Both the position numbers and the translations under genes were made by a program. DNA of 37,082 nt from NCBI RefSeq assembly GCF_004361855.1, contig NZ_SNWQ01000042.1, positions 1 through 37,082 of the forward strand, read 5' to 3'. The DNA is from Kribbella caucasensis (GTDB lineage: Bacteria; Actinomycetota; Actinomycetes; Propionibacteriales; Kribbellaceae). Below are positions 1 to 8,277 of this stretch, piece by piece (position 1 is the first letter of the stretch; the number at the start of each line of letters is the position of its first letter). The notes beneath the pieces are model-generated. The model did no database searches, was not told the DNA's origin, and saw only the letters and a program-made list of their open reading frames with translations.

Positions 1-210
1 CTGCCACGACTTCCTCTGCCCCAGCTTCCTCTGCCACGACTTCCTCTGCCCCAGCTTCCTCTGCCACGACTTCCTCTGCCCCAGCTTCCTCTGCCCCAGC
101 TTCCTCTGCCCCAGCTTCCTCTGCCACGACTTCCTCTGCCCCAGCTTCCTCTGCCACGACTTCCTCTGCCCCAGCTTCCTCTGCCACGACTTCCTCTGCC
201 GCAGCTTCCT
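1..210. repeat. 30-bp tandem repeat, 7 units (15-bp half-units)
   Basis: Seven 30-bp units are in register. Each is two 15-bp half-units of the form CTGCC-ACGAC-TTCCT and CTGCC-CCAGC-TTCCT. Unit 4 (91-120) carries two CCAGC-type halves, and unit 7 (181-210) has a GCAGC variant. Read on the minus strand, each half-unit encodes Ala-Glu-Glu plus either Val-Val or Ala-Gly. Units 1-3, 5 and 6 are identical at the DNA level, which implies recent expansion or homogenisation. The array continues past the left edge. Confidence 0.9.
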
Positions 211-379
211 CTGCCGTCGGTTCTTCCGCCACGGGTCCTTCCGTAGCGGGCTCCTCCGCAACGGGAGCGTGCACGCGGATGGTCAGCTCGAGGTCCGGCC
301 CCACGAACGTGACCTGGCCGTCGACCAGCGTCACCCGCAGCTCGGCCTGTTCAGCGGACTTAGCCACCACGTCTACCAC
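1..379 (-). CDS. Partial protein with Glu/Ala-rich tandem repeats (C-terminus beyond window)
   Basis: This reading frame is open from a GTG at 379 to the left edge, so the C-terminus is missing. I chose this start because a strong Shine-Dalgarno match (GAAGGGGGTGA) lies about 10 bases upstream at 387-397. An in-frame stop occurs a little further up at 403-405. The first 45 or so residues look like a small mixed domain (for example VTLVDGQVTF, then LELTIRV). From about residue 55 the protein becomes a repeat of ten residues, EEAGAEEVVA, encoded by the 30-bp DNA repeat described separately. The composition is strongly acidic and alanine-rich, so this part is probably an extended or helical spacer. 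No signal peptide or membrane segment is visible in the part present. I do not recognise the family and propose no function. Confidence 0.6.
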   Translation of the reverse strand, partial: MVDVVAKSAEQAELRVTLVDGQVTFVGPDLELTIRVHAPVAEEPATEGPVAEEPTAEEAAAEEVVAEEAGAEEVVAEEAGAEEVVAEEAGAEEAGAEEAGAEEVVAEEAGAEEVVAEEAGAEEVVA

Positions 380-402
380 TTCTTGTTCACCCCCTTCCAC
401 AC

Positions 403-582
403 TCACTCAGTGCTGTCACAATATCCGTCACGAAACTGTGTAGCAACGGCTCGCCAAGGAGCACTCCGGGCGTCCAGCTTGTCGTGCTCCTGCCGGGTCA
501 GCTGGACGTCGGGGAGCAGGTTCTCCTCGCTGCCGAACGCGCCACGAGTGGCGTCGGCGGATTCGCGAAACGCCGGGACTGC
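403..582 (-). pseudogene. Possible coding remnant without a start codon
   Basis: On the minus strand a frame of about 59 codons lies between two TGA stops and ends at 403-405, just upstream of the partial repeat-protein gene. It has protein-like composition (segments such as NLLPDVQLTRQE and HDKLDARSA) but no ATG or GTG start and no ribosome binding site. It could be the tail of a gene whose front was lost, or a chance open frame in GC-rich DNA. I do not recognise the family. Confidence 0.2.
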
Positions 583-620
583 TCACTCGATCTACTCGGA
601 CAGCTGACTAGTGTCGTCCT

Positions 621-1598
621 GTGGCGGACCAACTTGTAGTGGCAGCTGACGACATGAACGCGCACATCCGGGGCTTGGAGGCTGAGCTCGAGGAGTACCC
701 CGATCAGCGGGGTGAGATCCTGCTCGAGATGGCTGCCTCCAGGCTCGAGATGGGCGAGCGGGACCGTGCAGTCGCAATCTGGCGTGACCTGATCGCGGAA
801 GGCGGCGACGACGGCGACTACGCGCGAATCGACCTTGTGGAGTACCTGTTCGGCATAGGCCAGGAGGAGGATGCTCGCGCCGAGCTGGCGGCGCTGAAGG
901 CGACACATCGGACGTCCGGCGCCGGATGGGAGCTCGCGGCGGAACTACTCGAAGAACGTGGCGAGCTGACCGAGGCCCTGGTCTGGTACACGATGGCGAC
1001 CGAGCGCTTCACGACCGCGGATATAGCCATCCTGGGCGAGGACGCCGGCTGGGCATCACTACCTGGCGTGTTGGTGCGGCGCCGCCGTGAACTGCGGAGC
1101 GGAATGGGTTTGGCTCCCGACGAGACCGATCAGCTGGTGCCAGCCGAGGAGGATATCCAGGACCTCTTCCGTCGGCCGTTCCCGTCCGTCGAAGAAGCCG
1201 CGGAGGCGATGCGCGCACACCGCGGTGTGTCAGCCGAGGTCCGGATGTTGTTCTGGCCGCGGTCCGAATTCGACACGGCGCGCGAGCGTTGGCCGGACGC
1301 GATCGATCAGGATCTAAGCCAGGCGGAGTACTACCGCGACCTCGAGGCCAAGCTGGACACCATGGCAAGCGAGGGAGCCGGCCGGGTAAATGCCGTGCAC
1401 TGCAGCGTCGAAAGCTTCGCCGTGTACGTCGACACAGCCGGCGAACGTCCGTTGGACTCGTCAGCCGCGCGGCGTGACTATCTCGATGCTCGCTACAGCG
1501 AGGGTCATCACCTCCAGTGGCCGCCTCCGCGAAACCAGCCTTGCTGGTGCGGGTCCGGCGCGAAGTACAAGAAGTGCTGTGGGGCACCGACCCATTGA
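621..1598 (+). CDS. TPR-like protein with C-terminal SEC-C zinc motif (copy 1)
   Basis: This is a 325-aa soluble protein. The N-terminal 150 residues are rich in helical pairs of the kind seen in tetratricopeptide proteins (AVAIWRDLIAEGGDDGDYAR, then EEDARAELAALK). The C-terminus ends in CWCGSGAKYKKCC, the C-x-C-x8-C-C pattern of the SEC-C motif, which binds zinc at the tail of SecA and of many unrelated proteins. The GTG start at 621 is preferred over an in-frame ATG at 654 because it aligns with the MADEL start of the paralogue at 10490-11371. Neither start has a good ribosome binding site. The middle region, residues about 170-290, matches the paralogue in WPRSEFDTARERWP and similar blocks. 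The role is unknown; SEC-C tails usually mediate protein or ribosome contacts. Confidence 0.85.
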   Translation: MADQLVVAADDMNAHIRGLEAELEEYPDQRGEILLEMAASRLEMGERDRAVAIWRDLIAEGGDDGDYARIDLVEYLFGIGQEEDARAELAALKATHRTSGAGWELAAELLEERGELTEALVWYTMATERFTTADIAILGEDAGWASLPGVLVRRRRELRSGMGLAPDETDQLVPAEEDIQDLFRRPFPSVEEAAEAMRAHRGVSAEVRMLFWPRSEFDTARERWPDAIDQDLSQAEYYRDLEAKLDTMASEGAGRVNAVHCSVESFAVYVDTAGERPLDSSAARRDYLDARYSEGHHLQWPPPRNQPCWCGSGAKYKKCCGAPTH

Positions 1599-1670
1599 CT
1601 TCACATTGACCACGTGACGCACAAGGATGCGTAGTCGCCTGGCGCAGCCTCGAACTGGCGATGCGCGTTC

Positions 1671-2324
1671 CTAGGAAGGTCCACCGATGCCGGACTCGTG
1701 GGCCTTCAGGGCGGCGGCGGTGCGGTCGGGGACCTGGAGCTTCGTCAGCACTTGGGAGACATGGTTGCGGACGGTTTTCTCTGACATGCCGAGGCGGCGG
1801 GCGATCTCGTGGTTGCGGCAGCCGGCGGCCAACAACTCCAGTACCTCGCGTTCACGCGGGGTCAGGTCAGGGAACGCACGAGCGGTTGGCGACTCGACCT
1901 GACGACCGGAGTAGAAGGCAACGATCCGCCGGGCGACGACACCGCCGTACACCGCTTCGCCGGAGGCGACGGAGAACACCGCGCGCACGATCTCAGAAGC
2001 GTCGGCGCCCTTGACCAGGTAGCCGCGGGCGCCCGCGCGCAGTGCGGCGAAAACGTGCGCGTCGTCCTCGTGCATGGTGAGCACCAGGATCGGCAGCTCG
2101 GGCTTGAGATCGAGCAACTGCGTGATCGCCGCAACTCCATCGAGGTCCGGCATCGAAAGATCCGTGAGCACCACATCGGGCGACACCTCCCGTACGGCGG
2201 CCACCAACGCAGCTCCATCTCCCACGCTGGCGACAACGTCGATGCCCTCGGCCTGCTCGAGGACCGCGGTCAGCCCGTAGCGATACATCGGGTGGTCGTC
2301 AGCCAGCACCACCTTGATCGTCAT
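1671..2324 (-). CDS. NarL/LuxR-family response regulator
   Basis: This 217-aa response regulator has an N-terminal receiver domain with the acidic pair D9-D10, phospho-acceptor D55 in VVLTDLSMPD, and a conserved Lys in RGYLVKGAD. It is followed by a LuxR-type helix-turn-helix, residues about 150-212 (LTPREREVLELLAAGCRNHE, then SEKTVRNHV). The ATG at 2324 is preceded by GGAGA and overlaps the TGA of the histidine kinase gene in an ATGA junction, so the two are translationally coupled. Family knowledge says the phosphorylated protein binds DNA and regulates genes that are often close by. The membrane and secreted protein genes at 4476 and 4945 diverge from this pair and are plausible but unproven targets. 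Confidence 0.93.
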   Translation of the reverse strand: MTIKVVLADDHPMYRYGLTAVLEQAEGIDVVASVGDGAALVAAVREVSPDVVLTDLSMPDLDGVAAITQLLDLKPELPILVLTMHEDDAHVFAALRAGARGYLVKGADASEIVRAVFSVASGEAVYGGVVARRIVAFYSGRQVESPTARAFPDLTPREREVLELLAAGCRNHEIARRLGMSEKTVRNHVSQVLTKLQVPDRTAAALKAHESGIGGPS

Positions 2325-4315
2325 GGTGTCTCCAGCGGCAGTACTGCGGTCACGAGCGTCCCCTGCGGATTCGCGATCTCCACGCAAACAGTTCCCCCGA
2401 TCTCGGTCGCGCGCTTGCGCATCGAGTCCAGCCCGTGTCCCGAGCCTGCCAACGAGCTCAATCCACGACCGTCATCACAAACCCGCACACGAAGATCTCC
2501 GTTCGCCTGGTTGAGCTGGACTGTGCAATGCGATGCGGCCGAGTGTCGCGCGACGTTCGTTAGGGATTCGGCGACGATCCGGAACGCAGCCTCCTCGACC
2601 TGCGGCGGCAGCGCAGGCAAAGCCCCCGCCTGAAGGTCGAAGGTCGGGCCGCCAGCCTCCCCCATGCCGAGCGACGCCGCAGTGTCGCGCACAGCACCTT
2701 CAAGCCCGTGCAGATCGAGCGAACTGGGTCGGAGGCCGTCGAGGACCCGGCGGATCTCGCTGACCGCCAGCTCGGCTTCCGCACGAGTCCGCTCGAGCAG
2801 CGAAGGAACGGCATCGGGATCAGTCCGATGTGCGGTCCCGGCAGCCTGCAGACCCAGAGCGATACCAGCGAGCGAAGGGCCCAGCCCGTCATGGAGATCC
2901 CTACGAAGCCGGTCTCGTTCGGCGAGGGTGGCAGTGGTTACGCGAATCCGTTCGCGTGCGAGCTCCTCGGCAAGTCTCGCCGATCGGATCACGACAGCCA
3001 GGTGCGGCGCGAGGGCTGCGACCAAACGCCCGTCCTGCTCGGTCACCTGCGATGCTCCACGACGCGGACCGACCGTCAGCGTTCCGAGCTGCACTCCCCT
3101 GTGGCGAAGCGGAAGATCGAGGCCCGCACCCTCCGGCGAGCCCACCTCAGCGACCAGTCGGCCGTTGACGTCCCGGACGACCGTGTACGACGTACCGGCG
3201 GCTGAGGCGACTGCCTCGAGCATCGCGGCGACCGGATCGTCATGGTCGATCTCGAGTCCGGCGCCGACCCGGTCCACGAGTGCCAGCGGATCGGCGCGTT
3301 CGCCCAGCACCAGCCGATCGACGAGAGTCCGCAATCGCCCGGATGCTGGTATCACCAGCACAGCGACAACGGCCGACGCGATGAGCAGCGGCACGGGCCC
3401 CTCAGGTACGAGCCGGGCGAAGGCGGTCGTGAGTCCGCCGACGACGAGAGCGACCAGCAACGTCAGGGGGACGTACAGCAGCGTCCGACGGAGTGCCACC
3501 TCGATGCCGAGCAGCCGATAGCGCAGTACGCCGATCGTCACGGCGACGGGTACCAGACCGTAGGCGATGGCGAACAGCAAGCGGTACTCGGTGAAGACAG
3601 TGGCCAGCATCGCCGCGACCACGCTCAGCAGCCACAGCAACTGCTGCCGTTCCGGGGTCTTGGCCCGGATTGCGCGGACCAGTGTTCCAACCACAGTCAC
3701 CGCCGCTGTGGAGATCAGGAGGATGGCCGCCGACAGCCCAACTGCCCAAACCCACCAGGCGGGGGCTTCCCAGGGCAGTCGGGTTCCAGGCACGGTGTCG
3801 TCGACGCCGCCCTGGCCGGTCGCAGCCACGAGCACGACCAGCCCGATCCCGATCAGCGCCATCCGCACGTGCCACGACCAGTAGGCGGACGCCGGCCGGC
3901 CGGTGGGGTACAGCGGCGGGAGCACGATCACCGGCAACAGCAGCGACGGGATCCAGGTCCACGAAGCGAGCCAGGCTGCTGCGAGGCCCAAGGGCAGCGA
4001 TTGGTCGGGGTCGGTCAGGGCGCGAGTGGCGTAGGCGTCGACGGCTACGTTGGTCACCTGGAGCAGTCCCGAGACGACCAGGATCCAGCCGATCCAGTTT
4101 CTCGGCCGCAACTGGATCAGCGCAGCGCCCGAGAGTGCGAAGCCGGCGACGATCAGACCGGTCCACAAGTCGGGGCTCGGGCTGACGATCCCAGGGCGGG
4201 ACATGACACCGCCCGAGAGCGAGAGCGGGACGGTCCCGAACAGGGCGAGGGTGAGCGCAGCAAGCGACCAGCCGCCGATTCGGCGTACCAGGTCCTCGTC
4301 ACGCAGCGTCCCCAT
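2321..4315 (-). CDS. Membrane sensor histidine kinase (HisKA_3 type)
   Basis: This 664-aa kinase is the partner of the response regulator encoded next to it. Residues 1 to about 350 contain roughly ten hydrophobic segments. A GAF-like region follows (about 370-450), then the HisKA_3 dimerisation helix RLRRDLHDGLGPSLAG with phospho-acceptor H475, and an HATPase_c domain with the N-box ESLTNVARHS and the G-box CDDGRGLSS. The ATG at 4315 is chosen because the frame upstream is rich in Pro, Arg and Gly and not protein-like. No convincing ribosome binding site precedes it, so the start is less certain than the rest. The stop overlaps the regulator start by 4 bases. The stimulus is probably sensed in or at the membrane, but its nature cannot be read from the sequence. 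Confidence 0.92.
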   Translation of the reverse strand: MGTLRDEDLVRRIGGWSLAALTLALFGTVPLSLSGGVMSRPGIVSPSPDLWTGLIVAGFALSGAALIQLRPRNWIGWILVVSGLLQVTNVAVDAYATRALTDPDQSLPLGLAAAWLASWTWIPSLLLPVIVLPPLYPTGRPASAYWSWHVRMALIGIGLVVLVAATGQGGVDDTVPGTRLPWEAPAWWVWAVGLSAAILLISTAAVTVVGTLVRAIRAKTPERQQLLWLLSVVAAMLATVFTEYRLLFAIAYGLVPVAVTIGVLRYRLLGIEVALRRTLLYVPLTLLVALVVGGLTTAFARLVPEGPVPLLIASAVVAVLVIPASGRLRTLVDRLVLGERADPLALVDRVGAGLEIDHDDPVAAMLEAVASAAGTSYTVVRDVNGRLVAEVGSPEGAGLDLPLRHRGVQLGTLTVGPRRGASQVTEQDGRLVAALAPHLAVVIRSARLAEELARERIRVTTATLAERDRLRRDLHDGLGPSLAGIALGLQAAGTAHRTDPDAVPSLLERTRAEAELAVSEIRRVLDGLRPSSLDLHGLEGAVRDTAASLGMGEAGGPTFDLQAGALPALPPQVEEAAFRIVAESLTNVARHSAASHCTVQLNQANGDLRVRVCDDGRGLSSLAGSGHGLDSMRKRATEIGGTVCVEIANPQGTLVTAVLPLETP

Positions 4316-4475
4316 GGCCAAAGTGTGCGCCGGATCGGCCCGGATGTCCTGGGACAGAAGTCCCGGTCCAGCCGGGCAACCCTCCCGGCCGAACCCAGTC
4401 CCGTGACGGATCCGTCCCGCCGGTCGGCCGTGGTGCGCTCGAAGCCAACGATTTCCCAGACCCGAGGGGGTTCCC

Positions 4476-4934
4476 ATGAGCACCATCACGAGCTCGTCGC
4501 ATCGACTCGACGTGCTTCATCCATTGCTGGCCGCCGCGACCGGCGCGGTGATCTTCGGCCTCACGATGACGGCCGGCGAAGTCTTCGACCTCAACACCGA
4601 CTCGGCCGGAGGCCCGGCGACAACGACCGGCGAGATCGCCCTGTACGCCGGGATCGTGGTTGCTGCCGGCGTCATCGCGGTGTGGCTGGGGCTCCGCGCG
4701 CGTGCGGGCTCGCCTCGGCGGCTGGCAACGACCGCGCTTGGACTCGGCATCGCGGCAGCCGCGACGTACATCGCCTTCTGGTCGGGATGGCCGCATGTGT
4801 TCGGCGCGGTCGCCGTCGTCCTGGCCAGCGAGCATCGGCGCCGGGTCGGCTCGTTCTCCGCGACGACAGCAATCGCGCTCGGTCTCGGCGCGCTCGCCCT
4901 GGTCGCCGCCGCCATCACTTGCGTGCTCGGCTGA
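4476..4934 (+). CDS. Small four-helix membrane protein
   Basis: This 152-aa protein starts at an ATG with GAGGGGG about 5 bases upstream. It has about four hydrophobic segments (residues roughly 15-35, 52-72, 87-115 and 127-150), separated by short polar loops. A second loop contains FDLNTDSAGG. No catalytic motif is visible and I do not recognise a named family. It diverges from the two-component genes and is followed after 10 bases by the secreted-protein gene at 4945, with which it probably forms an operon. This position suggests an envelope role, perhaps controlled by the adjacent two-component pair. That link is inference from position only. Confidence 0.8.
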   Translation: MSTITSSSHRLDVLHPLLAAATGAVIFGLTMTAGEVFDLNTDSAGGPATTTGEIALYAGIVVAAGVIAVWLGLRARAGSPRRLATTALGLGIAAAATYIAFWSGWPHVFGAVAVVLASEHRRRVGSFSATTAIALGLGALALVAAAITCVLG

Positions 4935-4944
4935 AGGGACTGTC

Positions 4945-5451
4945 ATGAGACACAAGCTGGCCATCGTGTTGAGCGCAGCCGCTGCTCTCGTCGGGGGCAC
5001 CGCTGCTCCCGCGTCCGCGGGCGGCGCCGAGCACGCATTCGTCATCGAGGACTACGACGCGTCTGAGCACTTCGCTGCCGGTGAAGGTCCGTGCGTCTCC
5101 TGGCCGGGCACCTTCCACGAAGTCCGATCGGGCGGGTACCGGTTGGTGACCCCACCGGGCGGACAGCAGGCGGGCGAGTTCCACATCAACGGTGTCATCA
5201 ACGGCCAGGTCGAGCTGATCCCGGACAACGCCACCCTGCCGACGTACTCCGGTACGTATCGGGAGAAGGTGAACGCCGTGGTGACAGCCTTCACCGATGA
5301 GGGCGACGTCGCGCGAGTTTCGCAGTACAGGCTGCGGAGCACGCTACACGGCACCGACGGCTCCGCCCTCGACCTTCGACTCTCGGGCAAGTTCACCATG
5401 AATGCCAACGGCGTAGTCGTCGTATCGCGGGACACCTTCACCTGCGGCTAG
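4945..5451 (+). CDS. Secreted hypothetical protein
   Basis: This 168-aa protein has a clear Sec signal peptide: MRHK, a hydrophobic core to about residue 20, and a likely cleavage after APASA near residue 25. The mature part looks like a beta-sandwich of alternating polar and hydrophobic strands (GEFHINGVINGQVELIPDN, then VSQYRLRSTLHG). It carries two cysteines, one near the N-terminus in GPCVSW and one in the terminal FTCG, which could form a disulfide. The ATG at 4945 follows GAAGGGAC at a workable distance. It lies 10 bases after the membrane-protein gene and is probably cotranscribed. Small secreted actinobacterial proteins of this shape are common, but I cannot assign a function. Confidence 0.85.
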   Translation: MRHKLAIVLSAAAALVGGTAAPASAGGAEHAFVIEDYDASEHFAAGEGPCVSWPGTFHEVRSGGYRLVTPPGGQQAGEFHINGVINGQVELIPDNATLPTYSGTYREKVNAVVTAFTDEGDVARVSQYRLRSTLHGTDGSALDLRLSGKFTMNANGVVVVSRDTFTCG

Positions 5452-5554
5452 GACCATCAGGCCACAGTGGTTCGGCGTCGCCTCGCAATCGCGTGGTGGA
5501 CGCCGGGCCTATGTGCGGGTGGTGGGGAGCATGCCACCGGATGGACCGGGGGGT

Positions 5555-5989
5555 CTACTTCAGTGGCTTGCGAGCTACCGTCTCGTCATCCTCGAGCTCA
5601 CCGGTCTCGACGAACCCAATGCTCGCGTAGAGCGACCGAGCCACCGTGTTCCGCGCGTCGTAGCTCAGCGCCACCTCCCGATGCCCGTGCGACGCAGCCC
5701 GTTCGAGCAGTTGGGCGACCACCGCTCGGCCGTATCCCCGTCGCTGATGCCGACGGTCGATGATCAGTCCGCCGATCCAGAAGCTCTCGTCGGCCGGATC
5801 GACGCCCCACATCACGAAGCCGACGACCTCCTCGCCGGCCCGAACGGCGAGAGGGTGCCACGGGCTCTCCCCGTAGGCGCATTGAGCCAGGTAGTTGGCC
5901 ACGGGCGCAACGAAGCGCTGCTGCGGCTCCTGCACCTCCAGCGCGATGCATGCTCGCCAGTTGTCGGCCCGGACGTCTTCAAGGATCAC
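5555..5989 (-). CDS. GNAT-family N-acetyltransferase
   Basis: This 144-aa protein is the length of a single GNAT domain. Motif A, which holds the acetyl-CoA pyrophosphate, is visible in the block RRHQRRGYGRAVVAQLLERA (R/Q-x-x-G-x-G pattern). The C-terminal strand-helix SYDARNTVARSLYASIGF is the usual N-x-x-A-x-x-L-Y-x-x-x-G-F signature. The substrate is unknown; members of this group acetylate amines of small molecules or protein N-termini. The GTG at 5989 is the first start in frame and has no purine-rich ribosome binding site, so a leaderless message is possible. The gene stands alone and converges on the secreted-protein gene to its left. Confidence 0.9.
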   Translation of the reverse strand: MILEDVRADNWRACIALEVQEPQQRFVAPVANYLAQCAYGESPWHPLAVRAGEEVVGFVMWGVDPADESFWIGGLIIDRRHQRRGYGRAVVAQLLERAASHGHREVALSYDARNTVARSLYASIGFVETGELEDDETVARKPLK

Positions 5990-6408
5990 AGTGGGAGGTT
6001 AGTTCAGGACGGGCAAAGCGATTTTGTGGGCGAATGCATGAACCCGGACCCTCATGTTGACGGTTACCTGTCATGACGGCGGACAGCACTGCCCAGACAG
6101 TGGTGGGAGGCAGGCAAGAGGTGGGCAGCGTGGGAGGCGGCCTGACGGCGGCTCCGTACGCTCCGGCAGCCCTCGCCGGCCACCGGCTCGGGCGGGACCT
6201 GGTCTCGGCTGACGCGGCCGCCGTGGCGGCCGCCTTGGGGACGTACAGAAACTCTTCACAGACAAGAGGCACACGACAATGTCCTGTCTCGGGTGATGCT
6301 TGACGATCGGGCCTCGGCTGATGCTTGACAGGCTTCGGGCCGCCGATGCCCTGATTGCGTTGCATGTCCGGATGTCGAGTGCCGACGTCGAGGGCACGCC
6401 GAGTGCAC
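5990..6408. other. 419-bp region without a clear gene; truncated frame and repeat debris
   Basis: No intact gene is visible between the GNAT gene and the membrane-protein gene. A plus-strand frame from an ATG at 6073 reads like real coding sequence for about 57 codons (GC-rich third positions, up to GGGACGTAC near 6246). It then changes abruptly to AGA, ACA and TCA-type codons until the stop at 6301-6303. The change in base use falls just before the direct repeats at 6287-6329. The simplest reading is the front of a gene cut by an insertion or deletion event, but no homology could be tested. Confidence 0.35.
6287..6329. repeat. Two 18-bp direct repeats, possible insertion-sequence end
   Basis: TCTCGGGTGATGCTTGAC at 6287-6304 is repeated as CCTCGGCTGATGCTTGAC at 6312-6329, with a period of 25 bp and two differences. 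Short tandem motifs of this style occur at ends of some IS481-like elements in actinobacteria, where they would be transposase binding sites. That comparison is from memory and untested. No transposase gene remains nearby. Confidence 0.35.
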
Positions 6409-7116
6409 CTAGCCGCTGACCTCCGGGCCGGTCCCGCGCCTGGTGGGCGACTCGTCCGCGCGCTGAACCGGAGGCTCCGCCGGAATGGTCTTCGGCCCGC
6501 GCAGCAGCATGATGCTGAGCGTCAACATCCAGAGCCCGACGAGGGCGATTGGCCAGGCGAAGAGGAGCACACTGAACAGCGCGAGGACCGCGACGACGTA
6601 GCCGGAGCGGGAGAACCACGTGGGCAGTAGCCCGCTGCGCCGGCCGGCCAGCGACGTGGCGACGACGAGCACTGCTGCGCCCGCCAGCGACGCCGTCGTC
6701 AGGATGATGCCGAGGATGAGTGTGAGCCGCGCGGTTCCCGCATCGAACTGGTACGCGTCGGTGAAGGCCATCGCAGCGGACACGGCGTTGCTGGTCGTCA
6801 TGCCGACCAGGAACGTGGCGGCGAAGACACCGCCGCCGAGCGCGGCGGCCGACGAAAGCATGCCCCCACCATCGTCCCCGGCGCGAAGCAGCGAGCGGAT
6901 ACCGGCGACGAACCAGAGCAGCGCCGCCGCCGCGAGCGGCAGGAGCACCACCGCAGTGAATGCCTGGGCCTGTCGTGTGTCGCGGACGAAGAAGTCCTCG
7001 AGGGCGGCGTCGTCGCGGCTGAAGTCAGCGTCACCACCGAGGATCACGATGGCGACGGCCAGAGCGACGAACACGATGCCGGCGATGCCAGTTGTACGGC
7101 GGGACGATACGTCCAT
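6409..7116 (-). CDS. Integral membrane protein, about six helices
   Basis: This 235-aa protein starts at an ATG at 7116, chosen because GGAGG lies 5 bases upstream. An in-frame TTG 12 bases earlier is therefore rejected. Hydrophobic segments fall at about residues 9-29, 51-73, 86-110, 125-155 and 169-205, the last long enough for two helices. The N-terminal loop holds an acidic stretch, FSRDDAALEDFF. The C-terminal 35 residues are polar and probably cytoplasmic. No catalytic motif is seen. It resembles uncharacterised actinobacterial membrane proteins, but I cannot name the family. It follows the CPBP protease gene on the same strand after about 180 bases. Confidence 0.85.
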   Translation of the reverse strand: MDVSSRRTTGIAGIVFVALAVAIVILGGDADFSRDDAALEDFFVRDTRQAQAFTAVVLLPLAAAALLWFVAGIRSLLRAGDDGGGMLSSAAALGGGVFAATFLVGMTTSNAVSAAMAFTDAYQFDAGTARLTLILGIILTTASLAGAAVLVVATSLAGRRSGLLPTWFSRSGYVVAVLALFSVLLFAWPIALVGLWMLTLSIMLLRGPKTIPAEPPVQRADESPTRRGTGPEVSG

Positions 7117-7294
7117 GACGACCTCCAAGGGGCGCCGATATCTTCACTGTGCGCTTCGGGAACCGACCGGTCAACGGGAGCCACGGCGAGCTGATGCCCG
7201 CGCTTGTTCCGCCCGCGTTGGGCAGCTTCTCGTACGTCCGCACTGCCACCTCGGCACGCGGAGGCGGTGGCCAGGTGTGTGAAGTTCCGACCGC

Positions 7295-8167
7295 CTAGGT
7301 CGCGGTGTGCACGATCAGGACGAAGATCACGGCGTCGGCGCAGACGTGGGCGATCCACGGAGCCAGCAACCCGCCTGACCGGAGTCGCAGCGCACCGAGC
7401 AGCAGACCGTAGACGGCGGCTAGGACCATGCCGGCCAGGCCGTAGGGGTAGCCGTTCAGGTGGAGTGTGCCGAACGCGAGCGCCTGCACCAGCACGGCCG
7501 GCCAGCTGCCGAGGACGTGCGCCAAGTGGTGCAGGACCGCGCCCCGGAAGAGCACCTCTTCGACGAATGCGTTGACGACGGCGAACGCCACCCCGACGGC
7601 CACGAGCGACCAAGGCGACAGGGCGACCAGGAAGCGGGCGCCGGTTCCCAGATGGGGAGGCGCCAGCCGGGAGAACACCAGCAGGACCGACGCAGACGAG
7701 ACGACCAGCCCGACGACCACCCAGACCTCGGCAGCGGTGAGCCGCCGCCCGAACCGCAAGATCGTGCGATGCCCGGCGGCTCTACCCCTCATGGCCAGGT
7801 GGGACACGAGGTAAACAGCGACGCCGACCACGCCAGGCAGCGGCCACCAGCCCACCTGCCACGGCAGCAGCGCACTGGCAGCCACCGTCGCCGTCAGACC
7901 GAGTCCGAGCTGGGCGCTGCCAGTACGGCCGGTGACCGCGCACGCCAGCGTCACCACCACCAGCCCGGCCAGCACGCTGCGACCAGGCCAGCCGGAGACG
8001 TCACGCCCAACCAGGGCAGCCAACGAGATGAGTGCAACGAGCGCCAGCGGAGGCAGTGACCGGCCCACGGCCACCAACCATCGCGGTGTCGATGTCACGG
8101 CGGGGCGGATCACCACATTCGCGTGCCCGCCGCCCTCGGCCTCTCGTACCGCCACATCGGTAGCCAT
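7295..8167 (-). CDS. CPBP-family intramembrane glutamic protease (CAAX protease/bacteriocin-processing type)
   Basis: This membrane protein of about 290 aa has roughly eight hydrophobic segments. The C-terminal half carries the CPBP (ABI) motifs: the glutamate pair with arginine in NAFVEEVLFRGAV, the FxxxH-type motif in AFGTLHLNG, and a third His block in WIAHVCADAV. In this family the Glu and His residues form the active site inside the membrane. Substrates in bacteria are mostly unknown. The start is uncertain: ATG at 8167 gives MATDVAVRE and is taken here, but in-frame ATGs at 8215 and 8230 also exist and none has a strong ribosome binding site. The gene diverges from the alpha/beta hydrolase gene across about 110 bases. 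Confidence 0.88.
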   Translation of the reverse strand: MATDVAVREAEGGGHANVVIRPAVTSTPRWLVAVGRSLPPLALVALISLAALVGRDVSGWPGRSVLAGLVVVTLACAVTGRTGSAQLGLGLTATVAASALLPWQVGWWPLPGVVGVAVYLVSHLAMRGRAAGHRTILRFGRRLTAAEVWVVVGLVVSSASVLLVFSRLAPPHLGTGARFLVALSPWSLVAVGVAFAVVNAFVEEVLFRGAVLHHLAHVLGSWPAVLVQALAFGTLHLNGYPYGLAGMVLAAVYGLLLGALRLRSGGLLAPWIAHVCADAVIFVLIVHTAT

Positions 8168-8277
8168 GCCGAGGAGATTCTCATAACGACTCGATAACGG
8201 AAAGGTCTCGTTCATATATCGGGACGGCATGCGGCCTGGCGTCCCCTCGCAGCCTTGGACTGGCAGGTGGAGGCGCC

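Noticed and set aside
1..210. CRISPR-like regular repeat
   Set aside because: The units are directly contiguous with no unique spacers, and the period keeps a reading frame open on the minus strand, so it is a coding tandem repeat.
3242..4948. 568-codon plus-strand open frame over the histidine kinase
   Set aside because: It is antisense to a kinase with complete motifs. The translation is Gln/Arg/Asp-rich with no domain and no ribosome binding site.
6071..6619. 182-codon minus-strand frame running from the membrane-protein gene into 5990-6408
   Set aside because: Half of it lies over the membrane-protein gene in another frame, and the rest is Pro/Arg-rich without motifs.
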